Shown here: one piece after another, positions 9,096 to 17,452 of the stretch
Layout: each line of letters begins with the position of its first letter
How positions within the stretch are numbered: the stretch's first letter is position 1
Origin: Candidatus Saccharimonadota bacterium
Lineage (GTDB): Bacteria; Patescibacteriota; Saccharimonadia; Saccharimonadales; Saccharimonadaceae
NCBI GenBank assembly: GCA_002726935.1
Contig: PBTC01000019.1
Location: 82,435-146,434, forward strand
DNA length: 64,000 nt
Direction: 5' to 3'
Program-made: the position numbers and the translations under genes
Notes under the pieces: model-generated
The model's input: only the letters and a program-made list of their open reading frames with translations
Database searches by the model: none
What the model was told of the DNA's origin: nothing

Positions 9096-9629
9096 ATGGA
9101 AATTATCACAAAACTTACTCTTGAAGAGTACCTGCGTTTCGTATGCTCAAGCCGTGGCGTCCGCGTAAAGAAAGACAGCGAATTTGCAGGATACTCACTA
9201 AACTCGCTTGCTGGAGAGATTGGCTACGGTTTCCCAACGAAAGAAAACGCTTTCCGCGAGTTCTGCAAAGAGGAAGATGACATTGACGTTGACTTCATTG
9301 AAAGAAATCTAGACCGCCTGACTTTGAGAGAAGGAGACGAGGTAACAGCGCCGGATGGGCAGAAAGGTGTTGTCGCAGAGATCTTTTCCAAATCCGGTCT
9401 AATTGAGTCCCCGCGCACCAAAATAAACATAGCTGACGCAAATGACAAGGTATTCAAAACAATAAACTATGAAATGCTAAAGGCACACCAGGTCAGTGCC
9501 CACTCCGAGTTTAAGGGTGCTGCTTCAATGGAAAGCAGTGTGCATGAAGTCCAAAGCAAGGACATCGACGCCGAAGTTAGCGCTTCCATAGCCCCAAAGA
9601 AGAGCGCGCAGTATTCTTTCAACTTTTAA
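9096..9629 (+). CDS. Hypothetical protein, 177 aa
   Basis: A strong GGAGG precedes the ATG by five bases. The middle of the protein has GDEVTAPDGQKGVVAEI (about 88-104), a pattern typical of small SH3/KOW-like beta barrels. The N-terminal 80 residues are helical and acidic, and the tail is polar. I do not recognise a family. It is the last gene of the group that starts with the DnaQ-like gene. A new promoter with a palindrome follows at 9670. Confidence 0.6.
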   Translation: MEIITKLTLEEYLRFVCSSRGVRVKKDSEFAGYSLNSLAGEIGYGFPTKENAFREFCKEEDDIDVDFIERNLDRLTLREGDEVTAPDGQKGVVAEIFSKSGLIESPRTKINIADANDKVFKTINYEMLKAHQVSAHSEFKGAASMESSVHEVQSKDIDAEVSASIAPKKSAQYSFNF

Positions 9630-9669
9630 CAAAAGAAAAGTGTTTCTAACCGCAATAATTAATAAGTGC

Positions 9670-9685
9670 TACACTGTACACCGTA
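9670..9685. promoter_or_regulatory. Perfect TAC-N3-GTAC-N3-GTA palindrome with extended -10
   Basis: The site reads TACACTGTACACCGTA, a perfect match. TGCTACACT just upstream and overlapping is a good extended -10 sequence pointing rightward. The start codon of the Sel1-like gene lies about 35 bases downstream, so the palindrome would span the -10 and start point. Confidence 0.7.
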
Positions 9686-9719
9686 CCATTAAATACAAAA
9701 TTTTGCGTTCAAGAGACCC

Positions 9720-10706
9720 ATGCGGTATAGCACACTGAAAAATATAGCGTTCTACTTATGCTTGGCTATGAACGGGCACTCATACGCTCAGGCTAACTCC
9801 GGCTCAGAACCCCATCTGGACTTCGCGTGCTCAAGCCTTTTGCGAGAGACAGACAATGATTCCGGCTCGGGGCCGGTCGCATCCGACGATTATTCAACGC
9901 TTGGAGACTTGGATTTAAGGAAACGAGTGTACGAAGAGCCTCTGGCCATGATCGAGGCGGCGCGTCGAGAGACTTTGGCCGAGAGGCCAGATGTGGACCT
10001 AATTTACGGTTATTTGCATCGAGCTCAGGAGAAAAACTCATCTGCCGCAGCCGGGATGTTGTCCAAGCTGTACGAAGGACGCAGCGGCTTTCCCAAGGAC
10101 GAGAAATTTAAATTTTATTGGCTTAAAAAAGCTGCAGATCTTGGGTCAATCGTCGCGTGCCAGGAGATCGGAGAGATCTTTCATCGTCGAAATAATCACT
10201 ATGATGCGGTTAGGTACTTAGGAAACGTGGAGATGCTCGGTGGCATGCACAGCGAATCATCTCTAGGTGCCCTCGCTCTCTCGCTTTATTCTCTTTATCC
10301 AGATTCGCGCTTAACTGAGGAATACCTTGAACGATCAGCAAGGAAGGGAAATAATGCGCCACTAGTAGCACTAGTGGAGTCGTTTAAGAAACAGCCCTAT
10401 TCCGGAGAAAAAAGCCGCACTCTGGTTAAATTGTTTTCACGGCAATTAGAAAAACCAGAGAAAATTAATTCTCACACCCTATCTTCACTTCTCGCTTTGT
10501 TGACCGAAAAACAGAACCTCGAAAAATACTCGACCCTAAGTTTTGGCATTTGCGTGAACTTACTTCACCCCACTCTATTGCCATGTAGGTACCTAATGGA
10601 TGAGTACAGAAATTTGTTGACCATAGAGCAAATGAGCGAAACGAAGGCCCTTTCTGCTCAGCAAACCCTTGAATTACTGAAATTGAGATTAAAAGATGAA
10701 ACTTAA
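9720..10706 (+). CDS. Exported Sel1-like repeat protein
   Basis: A 328-residue protein whose N-terminus looks like a signal peptide ending near SYAQA, so it is probably periplasmic. Residues about 85-220 form helical repeats of the Sel1/TPR type (AAAGMLSKLYEGRSG, KFYWLKKAADLGSIVACQEIG, YLERSARKGN). Such repeats usually mediate protein-protein contacts. It overlaps the next gene, also Sel1-like, by 11 bases, so the pair is probably co-translated and may act together. On IncI-like elements Sel1 proteins sometimes accompany secretion genes, but no direct link is visible here. Confidence 0.75.
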   Translation: MRYSTLKNIAFYLCLAMNGHSYAQANSGSEPHLDFACSSLLRETDNDSGSGPVASDDYSTLGDLDLRKRVYEEPLAMIEAARRETLAERPDVDLIYGYLHRAQEKNSSAAAGMLSKLYEGRSGFPKDEKFKFYWLKKAADLGSIVACQEIGEIFHRRNNHYDAVRYLGNVEMLGGMHSESSLGALALSLYSLYPDSRLTEEYLERSARKGNNAPLVALVESFKKQPYSGEKSRTLVKLFSRQLEKPEKINSHTLSSLLALLTEKQNLEKYSTLSFGICVNLLHPTLLPCRYLMDEYRNLLTIEQMSETKALSAQQTLELLKLRLKDET

Positions 10707-11478
10707 GATTACTTTACTAACGCTTGCTTTAATCTCTTCGACCTGTTTTGCCGACATGCGAAAGGGCGACTCCCTAGTAGAGCAAGGTCTGTATGGATTG
10801 GCATATCAGGAATTTATGAAGGCCGGTAAATCGGGGAACGTCGTAGGTTTCGCAAAAGCTGGTGATCTCGTGATGAACGATGTGATTGAAGGGGTAAAGC
10901 CTGAGGAGGCGGTAAGGTTGTTTAGCTATGCCGCTGAAAAAGGTGACGCCGATAGTATGATGAGAATGGCCTTCTTCTACAAAACTGGGTTCCTGGGGGT
11001 CAAAGAAAATCCAATAAAAGAACGAGATTATCTGAAACAAGCCACCGCCTCCGGGCACAAAGAGGCTCAGAGTGCTTTGGGCTGGCTTCAGCTCACATCG
11101 AACCACCCCGCGGTATCTGATGCTCCAGCGGGGAAAAAGAACCTACTAGAATCAATCCAAAAAGGTAGCCCGTACGGTTATGTTCGGCTTGGCCAGGCCT
11201 ATTGGCTCGGCGTCGATGGATTCAAAAGAAACCAGATAGTAGGATATGCCCTGTACAAGTCCGGACAGAGTCGCGGCATTCGCGGCGAGGAGCCTAAAAT
11301 TGAGCAAAAGGCAAAAGATTTGATGAGGGACAAAAAAGCGGCCGAAGATATCGCAAAGCTACGAGAAGAATTAAAGCGTGGAAAGGTGGAGGCTGTTCTG
11401 AGCTCCTATTTCAAATCGAACCCGGAGTTTTACGATTATCGTTCGGCAAGTCCGGACATGCTTTCGCAGTCCAGATGA
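10696..11478 (+). CDS. Exported Sel1-repeat protein
   Basis: A 260-residue protein with a clear signal peptide (MKLKITLLTLALISSTCFA). Sel1 repeats occupy about 25-195, for example EEAVRLFSYAAEKGDADSM and GKKNLLESIQKGSPYGYVRLG. The C-terminal 60 residues are charged and helical. It begins inside the end of the preceding Sel1-like gene, which indicates translational coupling. It ends convergently with the leftward gene at 11493; only 14 bases separate the two and no terminator is obvious. Confidence 0.8.
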   Translation: MKLKITLLTLALISSTCFADMRKGDSLVEQGLYGLAYQEFMKAGKSGNVVGFAKAGDLVMNDVIEGVKPEEAVRLFSYAAEKGDADSMMRMAFFYKTGFLGVKENPIKERDYLKQATASGHKEAQSALGWLQLTSNHPAVSDAPAGKKNLLESIQKGSPYGYVRLGQAYWLGVDGFKRNQIVGYALYKSGQSRGIRGEEPKIEQKAKDLMRDKKAAEDIAKLREELKRGKVEAVLSSYFKSNPEFYDYRSASPDMLSQSR

Positions 11479-11492
11479 AAAGCGCCGGCAAC

Positions 11493-12209
11493 TCAAAAAT
11501 CAATACCAGTCCTTTTTTCTAATTCCGATTCCGTAAGGATTTCGGGGGCTGTAGAGTCCGGTTTATTTTTCATCCAAACACCCCAGGACTTGCCCGTATT
11601 CAAATCGCGGACAAATTTATATTGAACCGAGGGGACCCATACTTGGTTCTTTCCGATTTTTTTAACCGGCGCCTCAAAGAATAGCCCTGTAACGACGTAG
11701 ACGAAGCCAGATGCGTATTCCTTCGCAAAAAGCCTAATGTCCTCCTCTACTTTGGCCCAGGGACCTCGCTGCAAAGCCGGGAGGCCGGGAAATACGTTGG
11801 TAAGAGAGTAGGTTTGTTGCGCTGACATCTCGATGAATCTATTGTCGGTGGAAGCACATTGCGCTTTGTCAAAGCCGCTACCGGCATAATCATCCAGACT
11901 GCTTCGAATCTTGTCGTTGAGTTTCTCGCCTTCTATAAAATTCGGCCTTACCCTTACCTTTCTGGCTTCATACAAGGTCTCTCTACTGATTTTTTCCATG
12001 CAAAGTATTGGAGTTTTGGTGAGGCCCGAATACACCAGTGCAAAATCACCCATGCAGCTTTCTTTTGCTTTGAGTTTTGCTGCTGCATTTGAAAATGCGA
12101 ACTTAGGGGGTTGAATATTCGTAAAGACCTCAGGGCATCGGTCAAAGGCGGAATGAGCCAAACCATGGGCGAGGCTCAGGCCAATCAAAATAAAAGGTTT
12201 TTTCAACAC
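11493..12209 (-). CDS. Hypothetical exported protein
   Basis: A 238-residue protein with an N-terminal signal-peptide-like segment (LKKPFILIGLSLAHGLAHSAF). The mature part contains four cysteines near the middle and N-terminal regions (ESCMG, LCMEK, QCAST), which could form disulphides in the periplasm. No family is recognised. It is transcribed away from minD, with the degenerate palindrome at 12249-12264 between the two genes. Confidence 0.65.
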   Translation of the reverse strand: MLKKPFILIGLSLAHGLAHSAFDRCPEVFTNIQPPKFAFSNAAAKLKAKESCMGDFALVYSGLTKTPILCMEKISRETLYEARKVRVRPNFIEGEKLNDKIRSSLDDYAGSGFDKAQCASTDNRFIEMSAQQTYSLTNVFPGLPALQRGPWAKVEEDIRLFAKEYASGFVYVVTGLFFEAPVKKIGKNQVWVPSVQYKFVRDLNTGKSWGVWMKNKPDSTAPEILTESELEKRTGIDF

Positions 12210-12248
12210 GTTCGTTCACCTAAAAAAATCTATTCGAGTATATTAATC

Positions 12249-12264
12249 TCTATTGTACATAGTA
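12249..12264. promoter_or_regulatory. Degenerate palindrome upstream of minD
   Basis: The site reads TCTATTGTACATAGTA: the GTAC centre and right GTA half-site are intact and the left half is altered. It lies about 55 bases before the minD start and 40 bases before the divergent exported-protein gene. TCTATT could serve as a rightward -10. Confidence 0.5.
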
Positions 12265-12316
12265 AGATAAAATGTACTGAAAAATGAATTTATAAACATT
12301 AGATAGGGGTCTTCTC

Positions 12317-13141
12317 GTGAGTAGAGTGATCGTAGTTACGTCCGGCAAGGGCGGCGTCGGTAAAACAAACACAAGCGCCAGCTTTTCAAGTGGTCTGGCA
12401 ATGCTTGGGCATAAGACAGTCGTTATCGACTTCGATGTGGGCCTCAGAAACCTAGATTTGGTCATGGGCTGCGAAAGGCGTGTGGTGTACGACCTGACAA
12501 ACGTTATTACAGGCGACGCGACTCTAAATCAGGCTCTTATCAAAGATAAGAACTGCTCGAACCTTTACATCCTGCCCGCAAGCCAAACCAAGGACAAAGA
12601 CTCCCTTACAGAGGACTCCGTTGAGGCTGTGATTGAGGAGCTTTCATCAATGGGTTTCGAGTACATTATCTGCGACTCCCCTGCGGGCATCGAAAGAGGC
12701 GCGGTGATTGCATTGACATTCGCAGATGAGGCGATTGTTGTGACAAACCCAGAGATTTCATCGATCCGCGATTCTGATCGTATCGTTGGCATCTTGCAAT
12801 CCAAATCAAAGCGCGCAAAACAAGGCGGCGTTCCTGTTAAAGAGCATCTTCTGATTACAAGGTACGATCCAGATCGAGTAGAGGCGTCAGAGATGCTCTC
12901 ATATAGTGATGTGGTTGAGCTCTTGAAGGTGCCTCTTATTGGGGTCATTCCAGAATCAAAAAATGTTCTGGCAGCATCAAACAGCGGAACCCCTGTTATT
13001 CACATCGAGGACGACCCGGCGTCTCAGGCATACAAAGACGCTGTTTCCAGGTTCCTTGGTAATGATGTGCCCTTGCGTTTCGTAAGCCCACGAAAGAAGG
13101 GTTTTTTTAAGAAATTAATAGGGCTTAATCATGGTGTTTAG
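12317..13141 (+). CDS. minD: Septum-site ATPase MinD
   Basis: A 274-residue deviant Walker A ATPase with GKGGVGKT at 10-17, a second motif VVIDFDVGLRNLD (about 35-47), and CDSPAGIERGA where MinD has its DSPAGIE motif. The tail KKGFFKKLIG is an amphipathic membrane-targeting helix as in true MinD, unlike FlhG or ParA. Length is as usual (about 270). A GTG start follows AGGGG. It overlaps minE by 11 bases. In cells MinD binds membrane as an ATP dimer and recruits MinC and MinE. No minC is adjacent, so this pair may act with a host MinC or position something else. Confidence 0.95.
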   Translation: MSRVIVVTSGKGGVGKTNTSASFSSGLAMLGHKTVVIDFDVGLRNLDLVMGCERRVVYDLTNVITGDATLNQALIKDKNCSNLYILPASQTKDKDSLTEDSVEAVIEELSSMGFEYIICDSPAGIERGAVIALTFADEAIVVTNPEISSIRDSDRIVGILQSKSKRAKQGGVPVKEHLLITRYDPDRVEASEMLSYSDVVELLKVPLIGVIPESKNVLAASNSGTPVIHIEDDPASQAYKDAVSRFLGNDVPLRFVSPRKKGFFKKLIGLNHGV

Positions 13142-13427
13142 ATCCCTTTTCGCGAAAAAAGACGAGAGCTCCGCTGGTCACGCTAAAGAGCGTCTTCAAT
13201 TGATGATATCAACCCAACGGATGAATATCGGGGATGCTAGAGGCAGTCAGGCCGCCCTAGATCCAAAGCTTCTCTACAAGATTCAAGCAGAGATCATGCT
13301 GGTCTTGGAGAAGTATGTATCAATCAACCGAGACGACCTGGAAGTTGAGATTCGGAAAATTGATGAGCACACGGAGGTACTTGAGGTCTCAATTCCTATT
13401 GGGGGGGACCGACTTATCGTTGGTTAG
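13131..13427 (+). CDS. minE: MinE, topological specificity factor
   Basis: A 98-residue protein, slightly longer than usual. AKERLQLMISTQR (about 19-31) is the MinD-contact segment of MinE. The second half has the dimeric beta-alpha-beta pattern ending in LEVSIPI. The N-terminal MVFRSLF resembles the membrane-binding start of MinE. MinE stimulates MinD ATPase and drives pole-to-pole oscillation. It starts inside the end of minD, so the two are translationally coupled. A strong terminator follows 30 bases after its stop. Confidence 0.93.
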   Translation: MVFRSLFAKKDESSAGHAKERLQLMISTQRMNIGDARGSQAALDPKLLYKIQAEIMLVLEKYVSINRDDLEVEIRKIDEHTEVLEVSIPIGGDRLIVG

Positions 13428-13456
13428 AGCCGGACGGGTTAGATGAGAAACAAAGG

Positions 13457-13491
13457 CGCTTGGTTGATTGATAACAACCAAGCGTTTTTTT
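13457..13491 (+). terminator. Intrinsic terminator after minDE
   Basis: A 10-bp perfect stem CGCTTGGTTG/CAACCAAGCG with an 8-base loop, followed by seven T. It ends the minDE transcript. Confidence 0.92.
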
Positions 13492-13756
13492 AGCATGCAA
13501 CCAATCGGGGACGGCCTTGACTTGGTCTTTCTTCTGGGGTGATTGAAAAAACACGATCACGTGACAATTTTCGGAGGGTTCTGACCGACTTCTCACTCAA
13601 AGCTTGCGCCAGGTTTGTTGCCTGATCAAAACGAAGAAATACAAGCTCAAGCCCTTCTAAACCCTCCGGGGGTACCATCTTGAACTGGTGCTTTCCGATG
13701 ATTTCGACGGAGAACGCGAGATTTTTGTCTTTCGAGTGTGTAAAAGTAATTGCCAT
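13490..13756 (-). CDS. Small hypothetical protein
   Basis: I prefer the start at 13756 (88 residues) over 13777, because GAGGG stands at the right distance before it. The protein is beta-rich, then helical, with a basic C-terminal tail. No family is recognised. Its stop codon overlaps the T-run of the minDE terminator. The upstream 184 bases to the dnaB end hold a TAATCTGTAC element at about 13811-13823 in its promoter orientation, a half-match to the window's palindrome. Confidence 0.55.
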   Translation of the reverse strand: MAITFTHSKDKNLAFSVEIIGKHQFKMVPPEGLEGLELVFLRFDQATNLAQALSEKSVRTLRKLSRDRVFSITPEERPSQGRPRLVAC

Positions 13757-13961
13757 CATTCCCTCAATACAAGTCAAACAACGCTTTATTTGCTTGTTTA
13801 TTTACTCATGCTGTACAGATTAGCGTATTAAACCGCAACTATTCTTAGCGGTCAAGAAAAAATGATGCACAAAAAGCAGCTTCAGAAATTTCAGAAATTA
13901 ATGAGGATTCCGTTGCCGGTACGCATGGGCCGGCAGGAGAAAGGCCGGAGCCTGAAGACAA

Positions 13962-15380
13962 TCAATCGTCGTAATTTCTGGGGCCGAAATAGTCACTGAA
14001 GCGTACGAAGCGACTGTCAAATGCGAGGCGGCACGTCCCTATGGGGCCATTTCTTTGCTTGCCAATGATTATCTCGGCAAGGCCGCGATCGAGAGTGTCT
14101 TCGTTGTATACCTCATCACGATAGATGAAGAGAATTACATCGGCATCTTGTTCGATTGCCCCGGACTCCCTTAAATCGCTCATAATCGGGCGTTTGTTGG
14201 GTCGTTTCTCTAGAGAACGGTTTAGCTGAGAGAGGGCAACCACAGGACAATTAAGCTCACGGGCAAGCTTCTTAAGATCCCTGGAGATCTCCCCGATTTC
14301 TTGCTCACGCGAGGCATAGCCTTTTCCGGTGCTCATTAATTGAATGTAATCAATAACGATAACTCCCAGGGGGCCGACTTTCCTGGACAACGCCAGCGCC
14401 CTTCTTCTTAAAGAGCTGGGAGTTAAGCTATTTGACTGATCTATGTACAGCGGCACGTCGTTAAGTGTCTGAGCTCCATGAGTTAGTCGGGGCCAGTCGC
14501 TATCAGAGAGATTGCCGCGACGAAGATCCTGTAGGTTAATTTGAGACTCTGAACCGAGCATCCTCATGGAGAGTTGATCTGCCGGCATTTCAAGGGATGC
14601 GATCAACCCCGGCAGTCTGGTGATGCCGCAAAGATTGCGGGCAAGGTTCATGCTGAATCCCGTCTTGCCCATCGAGGGCCTGCCGGCAATGATGATCAAA
14701 TCCTGTGGCTGTAGGCCTGATAACTCTTGATCTAACTCGACAAAACCGGTGGTCAGCCCAGAAGCCTCTCCCCTATTTTCACGATGGTAAAGTTCATCGA
14801 CGGTCTCTAGGTTGGAGGCCAAAGCCTGCTGGAGACTAACCAAGTCTTGCGACTTGGCATTCACACTGCCGAGCTCCCCTAGCTTGTTTTCGAGGTCAGC
14901 GCATATCGAATCGGTCGTGGTCGAAAAATCTATTGAAACCCTTGAAACCTCCCTATTGAGAAGACTAATGAGCTTCCTTCGCTGACTGTTTTCCCGAACG
15001 ATCTTTGCGTAAGGTTCGCACTCGCGTGCGCTGGAGGCTGCGCTTTGCAGCTTCGCGAGATACGCTATATCAAGCCCCTCGATCGTCTTTGCCCCCTCCC
15101 TAATGGCAGACATGACAAGAGGTATAGCGACCGACTCATGTTCCCTAAATGATTTTTGACTGGCCCTAAAAATCACTCGAGCCTGAGTGGACAAGAAATC
15201 CTCTTCTGTAAGCGACTCAATAGCATCTTCAATTGATGCATTTCGCTCCGAGGCATCTTCCAGGTACTCGCATAAAAACATAGATCCTAGGAAAGCATTT
15301 TCTGCTTCCGTAGATTTGGTAATCAGTGGTTGGGGCAATCCAAGACCAGCTTCGATTGTTTTTTGTATTTTCGTATTCAC
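13962..15380 (-). CDS. dnaB: Replicative DNA helicase DnaB
   Basis: A 472-residue protein with both DnaB domains. The N-terminal helical domain covers about 22-125. The RecA-like domain has GRPSMGKT (233-240), VIVIDYIQLM (about 338-347), and later a conserved LSQLNRSLEKR and SDLRESGAIEQDAD. Length matches the family. The start is GTG. It would be the hexameric 5'-3' helicase at the element's replication fork, paired with the primase at 2165. It is a single gene on its own transcript, far from the primase. Downstream, at 13917-13954, are GC-rich inverted repeats without a T-run. Confidence 0.96.
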   Translation of the reverse strand: MNTKIQKTIEAGLGLPQPLITKSTEAENAFLGSMFLCEYLEDASERNASIEDAIESLTEEDFLSTQARVIFRASQKSFREHESVAIPLVMSAIREGAKTIEGLDIAYLAKLQSAASSARECEPYAKIVRENSQRRKLISLLNREVSRVSIDFSTTTDSICADLENKLGELGSVNAKSQDLVSLQQALASNLETVDELYHRENRGEASGLTTGFVELDQELSGLQPQDLIIIAGRPSMGKTGFSMNLARNLCGITRLPGLIASLEMPADQLSMRMLGSESQINLQDLRRGNLSDSDWPRLTHGAQTLNDVPLYIDQSNSLTPSSLRRRALALSRKVGPLGVIVIDYIQLMSTGKGYASREQEIGEISRDLKKLARELNCPVVALSQLNRSLEKRPNKRPIMSDLRESGAIEQDADVILFIYRDEVYNEDTLDRGLAEIIIGKQRNGPIGTCRLAFDSRFVRFSDYFGPRNYDD

Positions 15381-15515
15381 TCATGACTCCGTCTTCTGTT
15401 TTTTAATAATACACTCTTTGGTAATTAATTGCAATACAGGATTGGAGTTTTCCTCTTGAGGTAGGGGTCAAAAAAGGAACCTTAAGCAGGAAATAAAAAG
15501 AGGCATTGATTATTT

Positions 15516-15531
15516 TATCGTATACTGAGTA
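15516..15531. promoter_or_regulatory. Near-palindrome in the promoter of the 15559 gene
   Basis: The site reads TATCGTATACTGAGTA, with the right GTA half intact and ATAC instead of GTAC at the centre. It lies 28 bases before the start codon, in the same relation to the gene as the other sites. Confidence 0.5.
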
Positions 15532-15558
15532 AGTTAAAAAACAATCACAGAGATTTTT

Positions 15559-15879
15559 ATGTCAACGACAAGCAACGCTAGATCTGTAGGTGACTTGTTA
15601 GAAAGCGCAAGAATCAAGCGCTCAGCAATTACTCCAGAAGAGCAAAAAGAGGCGGCGCGAAGGATACTTGGGCGCATAGAGAAAGCCGCTCCTTACAGCG
15701 AAATAGCGTCGGTTGAGCCCGAAGAGCAGGTCTTCGCTCGGATACGGCCCCGAACCCTTCGTGAAAGGGGGTTATTCTGGTTAAGCCAGTTGGGTGCATT
15801 CGCTGAATCAATGCTCAAGGGACGGCACAACAAGTCCATGGCCATTAGGGCCTACGAAATGGTCCAGTCTATCTCTTAA
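15559..15879 (+). CDS. Small hypothetical protein
   Basis: A 106-residue basic, largely helical protein with no recognised motif. It lies 10 bases before the receiver-TPR gene and follows a palindrome-type promoter, so it is probably the first gene of that operon. Its basic character could suit nucleic-acid binding or a membrane-proximal partner, but nothing specific supports either. Confidence 0.6.
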   Translation: MSTTSNARSVGDLLESARIKRSAITPEEQKEAARRILGRIEKAAPYSEIASVEPEEQVFARIRPRTLRERGLFWLSQLGAFAESMLKGRHNKSMAIRAYEMVQSIS

Positions 15880-15888
15880 GAGAAGCCG

Positions 15889-17346
15889 ATGAGTACAATT
15901 TTAAAAACCCAGAAACATGGAATATCCGCCCCTTTGCTCGGTTGCTCTGTTTTGATCGCAGACAGAAACCCTTCTGCACAGAAGCCACTAAAAGACGAGC
16001 TGAACAGCCTTGGCGTCCGTAATATCGACGTGGCAAGCGATGTGCCCGATTTGATGCGGTCCAGCGCGCGCGGCTACGATTTCATTTTTGTAGACTCGTT
16101 GTTAAGTGACAAAAGGTCGACCAGCTCTATTTTGGAAGAATTGGCAAAAATTAAGAGGCCAAAAAAAGAAGTAGTTTTCGTGATTTCGAACGACAGAAGC
16201 TCCTCTTTTCTTCAGTCTCTTATCGAGTACGAGCCCGATGATTACATTATCAAACCTTACTCGACTGAGGACTTATCTCGAAAGATTACTAGAGCCGCCC
16301 AAAAAAGGAAGGCCTTAAGCATCGTAGAGGGTTTGATAGCCTCCAGAAAGTTTGACGAAGCAGTAGAAACCTCCGATCGAATGGCAGAAGAGTTCCCGCA
16401 GTACAAACGAGAGTTCTTCAAAAAGAAAGTCGAGAGCCTCGTTGCTGCGGACGCACTACCAAAGGCAGAGGCTCTGATCAGGAAGCAAATAACCGAGAAA
16501 TCTCACCCCTGGATGGAAGTTCTACTCGCTCAAATCTTAATCGGCAGAGATGAGTTTTCTGAGGCTGAGAGTTGGCTAAGGAAGTCCACTAGTACAATCC
16601 CGGAATATACAAAATCTGCCGACGCCCTATCGATTCTTCTGTATTCAACCGACAAGGTTGAAGAAGCCTACTTTACGTTGGATTCCCTAGGGATGCAGGC
16701 ACACTCCTCCGTTGCAAGGCTAAGGTTCATGTCAGGTTTGGCAGGGCTGCTAGGCAAGGGGCAGGAAGAGAAATCATTGCTGCAAAAGGCCATCGATCGG
16801 GCTGGCCATGGGGCCCTAGCTTGCGAATCAGACTACCACAGGATGGCATCTATCTTCGTTGACGAATCAAGGCCAGAGGATGCGATTAATTGCGTCTCAG
16901 CAATAAAGCTGTTTGCCGAAGCCGCTGATCTGGAGCACGCCGCTCCGGTTGTCCGTGTAAAAGCTGCACTTAAAGAAGGTGCCGAAGGTAAGGCTCGAGA
17001 GGCACTGTTTGGGTTGCTGAGAAAAATAGATAGCCGGGGATGGGCGCTAAGACCAGGTTCTGCATACGCAATTGCGGAGGTGTGCCTTCCCCTTGGCAAA
17101 GAAGATGCGGCAATGAAGCTCCTTGTTGCTACCGACTGCTCTTCCGCCGACTTCTGGCTTGTCGAAAAAATGGAGTCCTTAAAAGAAAAGCTGGCTTTGG
17201 CTATCAAAGAAAAGGCAGAAGCCTCTAGACTTAACGATGAGTCCGAGTCAATTACAAGCAAGCCTGTAATGCATGCTAGGGGAAGTCGAGTTGACGGCGA
17301 CCTGGCTGTGCGAGCGAAAGGAATCTTAAGTGAACCTGCCGAATAG
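15889..17346 (+). CDS. Response-regulator receiver domain fused to TPR repeats
   Basis: A 485-residue protein. Residues 18-135 form a CheY-like receiver with acidic Asp25, the phospho-acceptor Asp69 (FIFVDS) and Lys122 (IIKPYS). Residues about 140-440 are helical TPR-like repeats (FDEAVETSDRMAEEFPQYK, DEFSEAESWLRKS). There is no DNA-binding output domain, so a signal-dependent scaffold is the likely role. No histidine kinase is adjacent. Related receiver-TPR proteins occur in other proteobacteria, but I cannot name a defined pathway. A short hairpin (ATCCCA/TGGGAT, 17347-17361) follows the stop. Confidence 0.85.
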   Translation: MSTILKTQKHGISAPLLGCSVLIADRNPSAQKPLKDELNSLGVRNIDVASDVPDLMRSSARGYDFIFVDSLLSDKRSTSSILEELAKIKRPKKEVVFVISNDRSSSFLQSLIEYEPDDYIIKPYSTEDLSRKITRAAQKRKALSIVEGLIASRKFDEAVETSDRMAEEFPQYKREFFKKKVESLVAADALPKAEALIRKQITEKSHPWMEVLLAQILIGRDEFSEAESWLRKSTSTIPEYTKSADALSILLYSTDKVEEAYFTLDSLGMQAHSSVARLRFMSGLAGLLGKGQEEKSLLQKAIDRAGHGALACESDYHRMASIFVDESRPEDAINCVSAIKLFAEAADLEHAAPVVRVKAALKEGAEGKAREALFGLLRKIDSRGWALRPGSAYAIAEVCLPLGKEDAAMKLLVATDCSSADFWLVEKMESLKEKLALAIKEKAEASRLNDESESITSKPVMHARGSRVDGDLAVRAKGILSEPAE

Positions 17347-17427
17347 GATCCCACAGTGGGATATGTTTACAAATGTAAATAAAGGATAAATTCGGCGGAA
17401 TTTGATTTTTTACGTGCTATAGTTGCT

Positions 17428-17443
17428 TGCAATGTACACACCA
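17428..17443. promoter_or_regulatory. Weak palindrome in a very short leader
   Basis: The site reads TGCAATGTACACACCA: only the centre TGTACA and part of the left half match. TTGCAAT could be the -10. The ATG at 17453 follows only 25 bases after the start of the site, leaving almost no room for a ribosome-binding site. Confidence 0.4.
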
Positions 17444-17452
17444 ACAAAATAA

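Noticed and set aside
12317-13141. FlhG (MinD-like flagellar number regulator)
   Set aside because: The C-terminal membrane-targeting helix and the overlapping minE identify true MinD; no flhF is adjacent.
13862-13999. Small basic 45-codon frame between the 13490 gene and dnaB
   Set aside because: It overlaps the end of dnaB and lacks a clear ribosome site; Lys/Arg content is suggestive but not enough.
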